Counted from the first letter of the stretch, positions 51,939-61,748 are shown. The stretch: 64,000 nucleotides of DNA from Hymenobacter ruricola (GCF_015694525.1 NZ_JADQDM010000004.1:310001-374000), one strand, 5' to 3'. Numbers and translations: made by a program. The notes: generated by a model not told the origin, from the sequence alone.

Positions 51939-52036
51939 GTAGAGACGCAACATGTTGCGTCTCGTCGTTGAACGACTCGCAGTTGAACGATACCCGAACG
52001 ACGTGGACGACAAGACGCAACATATTGCGTCTCTAC
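51939..52036. repeat. Paired palindromes forming a 98-bp inverted repeat
   Basis: GAGACGCAACATGTTGCGTCTC (51942-51963) is itself a perfect palindrome. A near copy, GACGCAACATATTGCGTC, lies at 52014-52031, and the whole stretch from GTAGAGACGC to GCGTCTCTAC is an inverted repeat. Its right edge supplies the stop codon of the GNAT gene. Confidence 0.8.
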
Positions 52037-52554
52037 TGCGGCAGGGCCAGTGGTTTTTCCAGTACCAGCAGCGTGAGCGGCTGCCGCGGAATGCCGTAGC
52101 GCGGGTCGGTGGGGAAGGGCTCGGTGGCGCCGGTGCGGCGGTAGCCCTGGCGCTCGTAGTAGGCCAGCAGCTCGGTTCGCACCGAAATCACGGTCATCTT
52201 GCTCGTGGTGCAGCCGTGCTGCCGGCCGTAGTCTTCGGCCGCTTTGAGGAGGAATTTGCCCACGCCGCGTGCTTGCTTCTCGGGGTCGACGGCCAGCATG
52301 CCGAGGTAGACTTGCGGGCCCGTGGCGTGGGCGTAGAAACTGCCCAGCAGCTCGCCGTTTTCGGCCAGGCACAGGAGCATGGCGGCGCCGGGCACGGCCA
52401 GCATCTCGGCCATTCCGGCCGCGTCGATGCGCTGGCCGTCGAGCAGGTGGGCTTCGGTGGTCCACCCTTGGCGGGAGGCGTCGCCGCGGTAGGCGCGGTT
52501 CACAAGGGCGGTCAGGCGGGGAATATCAGCGGAGGTAGCAAAGGCAAGCAGCAT
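52033..52554 (-). CDS. GNAT family N-acetyltransferase
   Basis: The 173-residue protein has the GNAT core: VYLGMLAVDPEKQARGVGKFLL (strand beta4 with acetyl-CoA-binding Q/R-x-x-G-x-G/A), AEDYGRQHGC, and the end motif LLAYYERQGYRRTG. The N-terminus FATSADIPRLTALVNRAYRGD with the segment after RQGW is typical of the subgroup with unknown acceptors. It is cytosolic. Its stop codon lies inside the inverted repeat at 51939-52036, and another REPIN-like element sits upstream at 52579-52682. Confidence 0.92.
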   Translation of the reverse strand: MLLAFATSADIPRLTALVNRAYRGDASRQGWTTEAHLLDGQRIDAAGMAEMLAVPGAAMLLCLAENGELLGSFYAHATGPQVYLGMLAVDPEKQARGVGKFLLKAAEDYGRQHGCTTSKMTVISVRTELLAYYERQGYRRTGATEPFPTDPRYGIPRQPLTLLVLEKPLALPQ

Positions 52555-52578
52555 GGCGCGAAAGTAGCGCCTCTTCGT

Positions 52579-52682
52579 CTGTCATCCTGAGCGCAGCGAA
52601 GGACCTTGTCACGCTCGCAGCAGTTAAGTTATTGCTAACTATTCAGCGGTGATAAGGTCCTTCGCTGGGCTCAGGATGACAG
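52579..52682. repeat. REPIN-like inverted repeat, GTCATCCTGAGC type
   Basis: Arms of about 32 bases (CTGTCATCCTGAGCGCAGCG ... and its near complement ending GGATGACAG) flank a variable loop with GTTAAGTTATTGCTAAC. The same arm recurs at 57333-57417. It lies 11 bases beyond the stop of the ABC permease gene. Confidence 0.85.
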
Positions 52683-52693
52683 ACGTGCGCCCG

Positions 52694-54252
52694 CTACTCG
52701 CGCAGAAACGCCCCTAATTCCGACACGCTCGCCACGCCCAGCTGCCGGGCCTGCTGCTCGCGCATCAGCAGGGCGTAGGTGTTGTTGAAGCCCAACGGCG
52801 CCAGCCATTCCAGCTGGTAGCGCCGCCGAAATTCCTGCCGCACGTAGCGCAGCACCGCCGCCGGCTGCCCGCCCAGCGAGTCGACCACGGCGGGACGGGG
52901 CTGTAGCAGCACCAGCAGCCCCGTACCGGTGTATTCCGGGTACATATCGATGGCGCCGCTGCGCAGGGCCTCGAAGCAGATGGTGGTGCCGCCGAGGCCG
53001 GTTTTGGTTTGCACCGCCAGGTCGGTATTGCCCCGAATGAGGGCCGCGTATAGCTCGGCCAAGATGTACTGCTCGGCAAAAATCTTGGAGCCCAGGCGCA
53101 CCACCGGCGCGCCGGCCACCGCCGGGCGGGCGTCGTGCCACAGCCCGCGCCGCCGCAGAAAAGCTTCGGCAATGGCTTTGGGGTCCTGGTGCAGGTAGTC
53201 GGCCCGGTAGTTCAGGTTGGTCATCACCGAATCAGAAATCTGCCCTTCGAGCTGGGCCAGCACCGGCGTCAGCTCCGGGTGCGCGCGCAGCAGGGCCGGG
53301 CGCACCACCGGCGCCGCGTAGTAGGGCGGAAACGTGTGGCGGTCGTCGCGCAGCACGCGCAGGTGGTAGGCCCGGATGCGGCCGTCGGTGCTGTAGCCGT
53401 CGATGACGTCCACGTGGGCGTTGCGGGCGGCTTCGTACACCAGCGCGGGGGCCAGCACCACGCTGGGCAGGCGCGTGAGGCCGTAGGTTTTGCGCAGGCT
53501 GGGCAGGCCGTCGGCCCGGCCCACAAACTCCGGGCTGAAGCCGGCCAGCAGCTTGCCGGTGGCGCGCGGCAGCAGGTACAACGCCCCCAGCAGCGGCAGC
53601 GCCACCAGCAGCCCCGCGCCCACCTGGCCCAGGCGCCGGGAGCTCAGCCGCTGCACGCCGCCCAGCAGCGCATCAAACGCCAGGGCCAGCCCGGCGGCGG
53701 GCAGGGCGCCGGCCAGTATCATGGCGGGGTTGTTCAGGGCAATGCCGCCGAAGATGAACTCGCCCAGGCCGCCGGCCGCCACGTAGGCGGCCAGCGTGGC
53801 CACGCCCACATTTATCACCGCCGCCGTGCGAATGCCGGCCATGAGCACCGGCAGCGCCAGCGGCAGCTCCACGTGGCGCAGCACCTGCCCATCGGTGAGG
53901 CCCAGGCCGCGGGCGGCCTCCGCCACGGCCGGCGGCACCCCCCGAATGCCGGCCAGCGTGTTGCGGATGATGGGCAGCAGCGAGTACAGAAACAGCGCGA
54001 AAATGGCCGGCGCCGGCCCAATGCCCAGCAGCGGAATCAGAAAGCCAAGCAGGGCAATGCTGGGCACCGTCTGGAGCACGCCGGCCACGCCCAGCACCGC
54101 CGGCGCCCAGCGCGGCCGGCGCGACAGCCACAGCCCCAGCGGCACGCCCAGCAGCACCCCCAGCAGCAAGGAGCCCGCCGTGAGGCCGATGTGCTGCAGG
54201 GTTTGCTCGCCCAGCTTGCCGGCCTGCTCCCGCCAGAAGGTGAAAAGGGCCG

Positions 54253-54265
<13 letters not shown>
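52694..54265 (-). CDS. ABC permease fused to a circularly permuted osmoprotectant-type binding domain
   Basis: The 523-residue fusion has a permease part (1-205) with six hydrophobic segments and the EAA loop EAARGLGLTDGQVLRHVELPLALP (115-138), a seventh membrane segment (213-232), and a binding domain of the OpuBC/OsmF family. In ordinary members the lobe containing GSKxFTEQ...YPEYTGTGL...GFNNTYA comes before the lobe with FVGRxDGxPxLxxxYG...YSTDGRI...FPPYYxxPVV...HPEL. Here the second comes first (243-375), then LGSKIFAEQYILAEL to SELGAFLRE (391-523). By family it imports glycine betaine, choline, carnitine or related compounds. Its start overlaps the ATPase stop by 13 bases. Confidence 0.92.
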
Positions 54266-55479
<1,214 letters not shown>

Positions 55480-55594
55480 GGCGCAAAGTAGCGCGAACTT
55501 TGTAGTTCGCGTGCCAGAACGACACCCGAACGGCGTACGGTCCCACCCGAATGGCGTAGGTACGCGAACTACAAAGTTCGCGCTACTTTGCGCC
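55480..55594. repeat. 115-bp inverted repeat abutting the ABC ATPase start codon
   Basis: Arms of 36 bases (GGCGCAAAGTAGCGCGAACT ... and the complement ending CTACTTTGCGCC) differ at a single position. Inside each arm GCGCGAACT...AGTTCGCG makes a second hairpin. The repeat starts one base from the ATPase ATG and ends 55 bases before the M28 gene. Confidence 0.85.
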
Positions 55595-55648
55595 GCGCCA
55601 CGCCGCCGGAATCCCAGCAATGGGCCAACACGATTTTACGTTTTCCCA

Positions 55649-57301
55649 ATGAAATTGAATCTAGCAACCCTTGCTTTCGCCAGTATGCTGCTCAGCGGCG
55701 CCGCCCATGCGCAAGCCCCGCTCACCGTGCCCGCGCCCGTCAAGCAAGCCCTTGAGCAAGTGCAGCCCGCCGACATCAAAGCCCACATCGCCTACCTGGC
55801 CGACGACCGCCTGCAGGGCCGCAAGGCCGGCACCCCCGGCTATCAGCTGGCCGTCGACTACGTGACCCGGCAACTAAAGGAACTGGGCGCCCAGCCCGCC
55901 GGCGACGACGGCACCTACATCCAGAAAGTGCGCCTGCGCCGGGCTTTCCTCAAGGGCGACGCCACTTTTGCCGCTCGCGATGCCCAGGGCGTGGCCCTGC
56001 CCCTCGTGGCCGGCCAGGACTACGTGGTGTACCCCAGCCCCAAGCTGCCGGCCACCAGCGTCACGAACGTGCCGCTGGCCTTCGCCGGCTACGGCATCAG
56101 CGCGCCCGAGCTGGGCTACGACGACTACAAGGGCCTCGACGTGAAAGGCAAAATCGTGGTGATTGTGCGTGGCGCGCCGCGCACGTTTGCCTCCACCGTG
56201 GCCTCGGCCAGCCAGGATTTGGCGGGGCTGCTGAAGGCGGCCGTGCAGCACGGCGCCGTGGGCTTGCTGCTGGCCTCGGCCCACGCCGGCCCCTTGCCTA
56301 GCCTGAAAGCCGGCACCTACAGCGTGCTGGGCCCCACCGGCGACGTGGCCGTGTCGCGCACCTTCGCCGCCGGCAGCAAGCAGCAGTTTTACGGGGCCGT
56401 GAGCGCCGCCACCCTGCAGCGGCTGATGCAAACTGCAGCCCTCGACACGGCCCAGGTTTTCGCCTCCCTCAAAAGCGGCAAACCGGCTTCGGCCGCGCTG
56501 AAAACCACCGTCACGGCCAGCGCGCAGTCGACTTATCAGGACATCGAGAGCTACAACGTGGTGGGCAAATTCGTGGGCTCCGATGCCAAGCTGAAGGACG
56601 AGTACGTGGTGCATTCGGCCCACTTGGACCACCTGGGCATCACCGCGCCGGTGAAGGGCGACTCCATCAACAACGGCGCCCACGACAACGCCTCGGGCGT
56701 GTCGTGCGTGCTCGAAATCGCCAAAATCTACTCCAAGCTCAAGGAGAAGCCCAAGCGCAGCATGCTCTTCGTGTTCATGACCGGCGAGGAGCTGGGCCTG
56801 CTGGGCTCGGCCGCCTTTGCCGCCAATCCCACCGTGCCCAAGGCCAAAATTGTGGCCGATGTGAACATGGACATGCCCACGCTCATTGCCCCGCTGCTGA
56901 GCGTGGTGGCGCTGGGTGCCCCGCATTCCAGCCTCATCGAGCCCGTGAAAAGCGCCGCGGCCTACATGAACGTCGCGCTGGAGCAGGACCCCGAGCCCGA
57001 GCAAAACCGCTTCATCCGCAGCGACCAGTACAGCTTCGTGACGGCCGGCATCCCGGCCCTGCACATCAAATACGGCAACAAAACGGCCGACGGCAAGAAC
57101 AACCTCAGCGAGGAAGTGCAGAAGTGGCGCGCCGTGACCTACCACAAGCCGCAGGACGACATCAACGGCCAATTCGACTTCGACGCGGCCAAGAAATACG
57201 TGCAGCTCTGCTTCCTCATCGGCTACCAAGTGGCCCAGAACCCCGCGCGCCCCACCTGGAACAAGGGCGACTTTTTCGGGGCGCGCTACGGTAAGCGGTA
57301 G
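55649..57301 (+). CDS. M28 family secreted peptidase
   Basis: The 550-residue protein starts at 55649 with a signal peptide (MKLNLATLAFASMLLSGAAHAQ). Between PADIKAHIAYLADDRLQGRKAGTPGY and the catalytic part there is a PA-like domain (about 125-285; AFAGYGISAPELGYDDY, GKIVVIV). The zinc site reads HSAHLDHLG, then HDNASGVSCVLEIA with the bridging Asp, GEELGLLGS with general base and ligand, DVNMDMP, and YHKPQDD with the last His. Family members are aminopeptidases or carboxypeptidases; relatives of this length are usually exported aminopeptidases. It is divergent from the ABC operon and convergent with the pirin gene. Confidence 0.95.
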   Translation: MKLNLATLAFASMLLSGAAHAQAPLTVPAPVKQALEQVQPADIKAHIAYLADDRLQGRKAGTPGYQLAVDYVTRQLKELGAQPAGDDGTYIQKVRLRRAFLKGDATFAARDAQGVALPLVAGQDYVVYPSPKLPATSVTNVPLAFAGYGISAPELGYDDYKGLDVKGKIVVIVRGAPRTFASTVASASQDLAGLLKAAVQHGAVGLLLASAHAGPLPSLKAGTYSVLGPTGDVAVSRTFAAGSKQQFYGAVSAATLQRLMQTAALDTAQVFASLKSGKPASAALKTTVTASAQSTYQDIESYNVVGKFVGSDAKLKDEYVVHSAHLDHLGITAPVKGDSINNGAHDNASGVSCVLEIAKIYSKLKEKPKRSMLFVFMTGEELGLLGSAAFAANPTVPKAKIVADVNMDMPTLIAPLLSVVALGAPHSSLIEPVKSAAAYMNVALEQDPEPEQNRFIRSDQYSFVTAGIPALHIKYGNKTADGKNNLSEEVQKWRAVTYHKPQDDINGQFDFDAAKKYVQLCFLIGYQVAQNPARPTWNKGDFFGARYGKR

Positions 57302-57332
57302 ATGCCAAATATCCAGTCATATCAGAAACTCT

Positions 57333-57417
57333 GTCATCCTGAGCGCAGCGAAGGACCTTGTCACATCAGGCTGCTTGTAGCTGACGTGACAAGGTCCTTC
57401 GCTGCGCTCAGGATGAC
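57333..57417. repeat. REPIN-like inverted repeat, GTCATCCTGAGC type
   Basis: GTCATCCTGAGCGCAGCGAA continues into GGACCTTGTCA; the right arm is its exact complement over about 32 bases. The loop (CATCAGGCTGCTTGTAGCTG) is unlike that of the copy at 52579. It separates the convergent M28 and pirin genes and could terminate both. Confidence 0.88.
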
Positions 57418-57426
57418 GGGACAGGC

Positions 57427-58317
57427 TTACTCCTCGTCCTCGAACTTGCCCATCGCGCCGCTCTCATAGTCGGCAATGGCCTGCACCAGTTCCTTGTTCG
57501 TGTTCATCACAAACGGCCCGTAAGTAGCCAGCGGCTCTTCGATGGGCTCGCCGGCCAGCACCAGGATGATGCTGTCCTCGGTGGCGGCAATGTGCGCTTC
57601 TTCGGAATCCCAGCCCAGCACCACGAGTTGCTTAGTGGCGGCGGGGCGGTTGCCGTGCAGCAACACGTCGCCCTTCACAATGTAGAGGCCCACGTTGTAG
57701 TCTTGCGGTAGCTTCAGGGTGAACTCGCTGCCTTTGGGCAGGTGCACGTCCAGCATGGTCAGGGGCGAGAAGGTGCTGGCCGGGCCGCGCACGCCCTCGT
57801 ATTCCCCGGCGATGACGCGGACGGTGCCCTGGCCGTCCGGGGTGGGCAGGGTCTTGATTTCGGAGGAGGGAATGTCCTGATAGTTGGCCGGGGCCATTTT
57901 GTCCTTTTTGGGCATGTTCACCCACAGCTGCACTACTTCCAGCGTGCCGCCGCGGCGGGTGAACTCTTTCTCGTACAGCTCCTCGTGCATGAGGCCGGCG
58001 CCGGCCGTCATCCACTGCACGTCGCCGGGGCCGATGTTGCCGGTGTGCCCGGCCGTGTCGCGGTGGGCCAGCACGCCCTGGTACATCACAGTCACGGTTT
58101 CGAAGCCGCGGTGGGGGTGGGGCGGCGAGCCCAGCGGCTTTTCGCTGGGCGCAATGGGCATGGGCCCGATGTGGTCGATGAGCAGGAAGGGGCTGAGCTG
58201 GCGGATGCGCGGCCCCGGCATGGGGCTCGTCACCTGGAAGCCGTCGCCCACGGCTTTGCGGTTGCCGTCGATGACCTGGAAGATGCGGCGGAAGGTGGTG
58301 TCCTGCGTGGTGTCCAT
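57427..58317 (-). CDS. Pirin family protein
   Basis: The 296-residue bicupin starts MDTTQDTTFRRIFQVIDGN. The metal site of the N-terminal cupin is complete: HPHRGFETVT (two His), H in AHRDTAGH and Glu/His in GLMHEE. QLWVNMPKKDKMAPANYQDI is the usual pirin joint, and YNVGLYIVKGDVLLHGN opens the second cupin. Bacterial pirins include quercetin 2,3-dioxygenases and regulators of metabolism; nothing here decides between them. It is cytosolic and monocistronic, divergent from the GH43 gene. Confidence 0.94.
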   Translation of the reverse strand: MDTTQDTTFRRIFQVIDGNRKAVGDGFQVTSPMPGPRIRQLSPFLLIDHIGPMPIAPSEKPLGSPPHPHRGFETVTVMYQGVLAHRDTAGHTGNIGPGDVQWMTAGAGLMHEELYEKEFTRRGGTLEVVQLWVNMPKKDKMAPANYQDIPSSEIKTLPTPDGQGTVRVIAGEYEGVRGPASTFSPLTMLDVHLPKGSEFTLKLPQDYNVGLYIVKGDVLLHGNRPAATKQLVVLGWDSEEAHIAATEDSIILVLAGEPIEEPLATYGPFVMNTNKELVQAIADYESGAMGKFEDEE

Positions 58318-58621
58318 AAGAAGTAGAAGCGAAAAAAGCGGGAGGAAAAGCCGGCGCTCGGTGGCCGTTTGGTAAAAGCGTTGGGCGTCAAAATAGTTAT
58401 GCGCCCGCCTCCGCTAAACGCGCCAGGGACCATTGAGTTTTGCTGACCTATCACAAACGGTTTCGGTAGTTTTGTCTTAAAAAGCGTTATCAATCAGCTT
58501 GTTGCAGGCGTGGTTTGTGCTTCTATATTTACGCGCCATTCGCTGCAAACGCCAGGTTGTTCACGGCGACCAAACTGTTTTCGGCAGCCTTCGCAAACCT
58601 GCTTACACCCCAAAATTCCCC
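58318..58621. other. Divergent intergenic region pirin/GH43
   Basis: The 304 bp hold the GH43 promoter described separately and otherwise no gene. For the pirin direction a near -7 sequence (CTATTTTG around 58389-58396) is visible but does not match the consensus spacing. Confidence 0.45.
58439..58474 (+). promoter_or_regulatory. Candidate promoter of the GH43 gene
   Basis: TTTG (58439-58442), 24 bases, then TAGTTTTG (58467-58474), an exact -7 match. The spacer is a few bases longer than usual. The leader would be about 140 bases. Confidence 0.5.
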
Positions 58622-59743
58622 ATGCTCACCTCCTCCAAAACGCAGCGCCTGGCGCCCGTGCTAGCGGCTTCGCTGGCCCTGCTCGGTGCCTGCCAAAGCA
58701 ACCCCACCACCCAGGAAACCACCGCCACCACCGAGGCCCCCAAAGCCGACACCACGGCCGCGGCCCCAGCCGCGAAGCCGCCGCTGTCGCAGCCTCTCAT
58801 CAGCAATATCTACACCGCCGACCCGTCGGCCCACCTCTTCGAGGGCAAGATTTACATCTACCCCTCGCACGACATCGAAGCCGGCATTCCGGAAAACGAC
58901 AAGGGCGACCATTTTGCCATGCGCGACTACCACATCCTGTCGATGGACAGCATCAACGGCAAGGTGACGGACCACGGCGTGGGGCTCGACATCAAGGACA
59001 TTCCCTGGGCCGGTCGCCAGCTTTGGGCGCCCGATGCCGCCTTCAAAAACGGCACCTACTACCTCTACTTCCCCGTGAAGGACAAGCAGGACGTCTTCCG
59101 CATCGGCGTGGCCACCAGCAAAACGCCCGCCGGCCCCTTCAAGGCGGAGGCCACGCCCATCGCCGGCAGCTTCAGCATCGACCCGGCCGTGTTCCAGGAC
59201 ACCGATGGCAACTCCTATATGTACTTCGGCGGCTTGTGGGGCGGCCAGCTGCAGCGCTGGCAAAAAGGCGCCTACGACGCCAACGCCCCCGAAAAAGAAC
59301 CCAGCACCGACGTGCCCGCCCTCAACGCCCGCGTGGGCAAGCTCTCGGCCGACATGAAGCACTTCGACGGCCCGGTGCAGGAAATTAAAATCCTGGACGA
59401 AGCCGGCAAGCCGCTGCTGGCCAGCGATACCAAGCGGCGCTTCTTCGAAGGCGGCTGGATGCACAAGTACCAGGGCAAGTATTACTTTTCCTACTCCACC
59501 GGCGACACGCACCTGCTGGTGTACGCCACCAGCGCCACGCCCACCGGCCCCTTCACCTACCAGGGCGTCATCATGCAGCCCGTGCAGGGCTGGACCACCC
59601 ACCACTCCATCATCGAGAAAGACGGCAAGTGGTACATTTTCTATCACGACACCCAACTCTCGGGCAAAACCTGGCTGCGCAACATCAAAGTGACCGAGCT
59701 GAAGCGCCGCGCCGATGGCGGCATTGAGACGATAGTGCCGTAA
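58622..59743 (+). CDS. GH43 family glycoside hydrolase, lipoprotein
   Basis: The 373-residue protein starts at 58622. It has a lipoprotein signal (LALLGAC, Cys24), then a Thr/Ala/Pro-rich linker, then a five-bladed propeller. The three GH43 acids are visible: Asp67 in IYTADPSAHLF (base), Asp187 in SIDPAVFQD (pKa modulator) and Glu276 in FFEGGWMHKY (acid). GH43 enzymes release arabinose, xylose or galactose from plant or microbial polysaccharides; the exact activity is open. The anchor puts it on the envelope, but no SusC/SusD pair is nearby, so it is not in a classic polysaccharide locus. Confidence 0.94.
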   Translation: MLTSSKTQRLAPVLAASLALLGACQSNPTTQETTATTEAPKADTTAAAPAAKPPLSQPLISNIYTADPSAHLFEGKIYIYPSHDIEAGIPENDKGDHFAMRDYHILSMDSINGKVTDHGVGLDIKDIPWAGRQLWAPDAAFKNGTYYLYFPVKDKQDVFRIGVATSKTPAGPFKAEATPIAGSFSIDPAVFQDTDGNSYMYFGGLWGGQLQRWQKGAYDANAPEKEPSTDVPALNARVGKLSADMKHFDGPVQEIKILDEAGKPLLASDTKRRFFEGGWMHKYQGKYYFSYSTGDTHLLVYATSATPTGPFTYQGVIMQPVQGWTTHHSIIEKDGKWYIFYHDTQLSGKTWLRNIKVTELKRRADGGIETIVP

Positions 59744-59764
59744 GGTCGGTTGACGCTGAGAAAC

Positions 59765-59868
59765 AACAGCACGTCATGCTGAGCTTGTCGAAGCATCTTT
59801 ACCGCGCAACTAATTTGAGTTAGTGCTGCGGTAGAGATGCTTCGACAAGCTCAGCATGACGTGCTGTT
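59765..59868. repeat. REPIN-like inverted repeat, GTCATGCTGAGC type
   Basis: The 104-bp element has arms of about 41 bases (AACAGCACGTCATGCTGAGC ... TTTACCGC and the complement), with only one or two mismatches and a loop containing CTAATTTGAGTTAG. It lies 21 bases after the GH43 stop. Confidence 0.88.
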
Positions 59869-59923
59869 ATTTACCAACTCCCGCCCCGAAACTTTCCGCG
59901 GCCCTCGTTGCTTTAAGCATGCG

Positions 59924-59931
59924 TATTTTTG
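59924..59931 (+). promoter_or_regulatory. -7 box (TATTTTTG) of the bacilliredoxin gene
   Basis: An exact TAnnTTTG match 44 bases before the start codon; transcription would begin near 59938. No good -33 box is visible. Confidence 0.5.
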
Positions 59932-59975
59932 CATCCTCATGCGGCCGCGCCGCTTTTTAATAAATCATTACGACA

Positions 59976-60398
59976 ATGGCAGTTTATCCCGAATACATGG
60001 TGGCGCCCATCCGCCAGGACCTCACCGAGGTTGGCTTTGAGCAATTAATGACGCCCGAAGCAGTGGAATCGGCCCTGGCCGACAAAGAAGGCACCGTGCT
60101 GGTGGCCGTGAACTCGGTGTGCGGCTGCGCCGCCGCCAAGGCCCGCCCCGCCCTGAAAATGGCCCTCGCCAGCGCCGACAAAAAGCCCGGCAAGCTGGTC
60201 ACCGTTTTCGCCGGCATGGAAACCGACGCCGTGGCCAAAATGCGCGAGCACCTGCTCCCGTACCCTCCCTCGTCGCCCTGCATCGCCCTGTTCAAAGACG
60301 GCGAGCTGGTGCACATGATTGAGCGCTACCACATCGAAGGCTCCGACGCCATGCGCATCGTCAACAACCTGCAAGGCGCGTTCGAAGAGTATTGCTAA
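59976..60398 (+). CDS. BrxA/BrxB (YphP/YqiW) family bacilliredoxin
   Basis: The 140-residue protein matches the family in full: MAVYPEYMVAPIRQDLTEVGF at the N-terminus, the redox motif C49-G-C51 in VNSVCGCAAAKARP, PPSSPCIALFKDGELVHMIERYHIEG and a final Cys. Bacilliredoxins remove bacillithiol (or a related thiol) from oxidised proteins, so this suggests a low-molecular-weight thiol system in the host. It is cytosolic. It is convergent with the PepSY gene and shares a bidirectional terminator. Confidence 0.96.
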   Translation: MAVYPEYMVAPIRQDLTEVGFEQLMTPEAVESALADKEGTVLVAVNSVCGCAAAKARPALKMALASADKKPGKLVTVFAGMETDAVAKMREHLLPYPPSSPCIALFKDGELVHMIERYHIEGSDAMRIVNNLQGAFEEYC

Positions 60399-60416
60399 GC
60401 AAAAGCATGCTTCCAT

Positions 60417-60451
60417 AAAAAAGGCCCGTCGTGAACCGACGGGCCTTTTTT
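60417..60451. terminator. Bidirectional terminator between bacilliredoxin and PepSY genes
   Basis: AAAAAAGGCCCGTCG and its complement pair around TGAAC, with T runs on both strands. Confidence 0.9.
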
Positions 60452-60472
60452 GCTGACTTGCAATTGAGAAAC

Positions 60473-61618
60473 TCAGGCGCTGAGCGCTGCGGCTTTCTGC
60501 GTCTTCGGCTTGGCTTTTTTGTGGCGACGCCCCCACCAAAGCACGGTGCCCGTCACGGGCAGACTGGCCGAAATCAAGCTGGCCAGAAAGGCCACGATTT
60601 TGCCGCCAAGGCCCATAATCTGCCCGGTGTGCAGGTCGTAGTTCATGTCGGAGAGCTTGGCGCCGTTGCTCTTGCTGGTGTGAAAACGGGCTTGCAGCAG
60701 CTGGCCCGATACGGGGTGAAAGGCGTATTCGTCGCGGTGGTAGTAGTGCAGCGCCCGCTGGTAGGCCCAGCACTGCGCCGGCTCTTTGCCAGCACCGGTT
60801 GGCCCAATGAGGACCATTTCAGCGCCTGGCGAGCGGCGCCGCACCGTGCGGTAAATGACATCAGGCAACAACTGGGCAGCGGCCGTCACGACTTGCAGCG
60901 TATCTACTTTGGCCACCGCTTTTTCCTGCGGATACTCACGGCCGCCATTGGCCACCAGCATGGCCGAGTCGAGCAAAGCCGGAAAAATCATGAACAAGCC
61001 CGTGAGGGCCAGCAGCCCGGCAATGCTGGCGGCGTAGAAGCCCAGCACGTTGTGCAAATCGTAGTTTATGCGCCGCCAGCGAGCCCCCCACTTGATGGTG
61101 AAGCGCTGTCGGCGTTCCTGCTTGCGCTTGGGCCACCACAGCACCAGCCCCGTGACCAGCATCACCACGAAGACGACGACGCTGCCGCCCACCACCCATT
61201 TGGCCACCGCTTCGGGCAGCAGCAAGGTCATGTGAATGGCCTGCACGATGCTGAAGAAGTGGTAGCGCAGGTTTTGCTCGTTCAGCACCTGGCCGGTGTA
61301 CGGGTTCAACGACACCATGATGGGTTGGCTGCCTGAATCCGTAAAAAACACCGTGGCGGCGCGCTCGGGGCCGAAGTAGGTCGTCCAGGTCGTGGAGGCC
61401 GGCACATCGGGGTGCCCGGCCAGCGCCACGGCTTGCAGGCGCGAGGGCAGCAGCATGGCCGTAGCCTGCGCTTCCACCTTGCGGCCGGGCTCGGTCAGGT
61501 CCCGGATTTCGTCCTGAAACGTGAAAATGGCGCCCGTCAAACTCACAATGAACACCACCAGCCCGGAGCCCAGCCCCAGCCAGAGGTGCAGTTTGCCGAT
61601 GGCTTTTTTGAAAGTCAT
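60473..61618 (-). CDS. PepSY-associated membrane protein
   Basis: The 381-residue protein starts at 61618 (MTFKKAIGKLHLWLGLGSGL). The first helix with HLWLGLGSGLVVFIVSLTGAIFTFQDEI is the family signature; three more helices lie around residues 150-170, 195-215 and 345-365. Two periplasmic PepSY-like parts sit between (including VSLNPYTGQVLNEQNLRYHFFSIVQAIHMTLLL). Such proteins accompany TonB-dependent siderophore receptors and are thought to reduce ferric siderophore or assist uptake. Here the receptor gene lies directly upstream on the same strand, 154 bases away, separated by a REPIN-like repeat. Confidence 0.92.
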   Translation of the reverse strand: MTFKKAIGKLHLWLGLGSGLVVFIVSLTGAIFTFQDEIRDLTEPGRKVEAQATAMLLPSRLQAVALAGHPDVPASTTWTTYFGPERAATVFFTDSGSQPIMVSLNPYTGQVLNEQNLRYHFFSIVQAIHMTLLLPEAVAKWVVGGSVVVFVVMLVTGLVLWWPKRKQERRQRFTIKWGARWRRINYDLHNVLGFYAASIAGLLALTGLFMIFPALLDSAMLVANGGREYPQEKAVAKVDTLQVVTAAAQLLPDVIYRTVRRRSPGAEMVLIGPTGAGKEPAQCWAYQRALHYYHRDEYAFHPVSGQLLQARFHTSKSNGAKLSDMNYDLHTGQIMGLGGKIVAFLASLISASLPVTGTVLWWGRRHKKAKPKTQKAAALSA

Positions 61619-61641
61619 GGTGGGGATTGAAAGTTGAAACA

Positions 61642-61748
61642 GAACGTCATGCAGAGCGCAGCGAAGCATCTTTACCGCAACAGTAAACCATTGCGATTGG
61701 AATGCGTTGCGCGGTAAAGATGCTTCGCTCCGCGCTGCATGACCGTTC
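61642..61748. repeat. REPIN-like inverted repeat between receptor and PepSY genes
   Basis: The arms run GAACGTCATGCAGAGCGCAG ... CATCTTTACCGC and back, about 40 bases with few mismatches, loop about 20-25 bases. It has the CATCTTTACCGC inner part of the 59765 copy and the GCGCAGCGAAG part of the 52579/57333 copies, so it looks intermediate between them. Confidence 0.85.
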
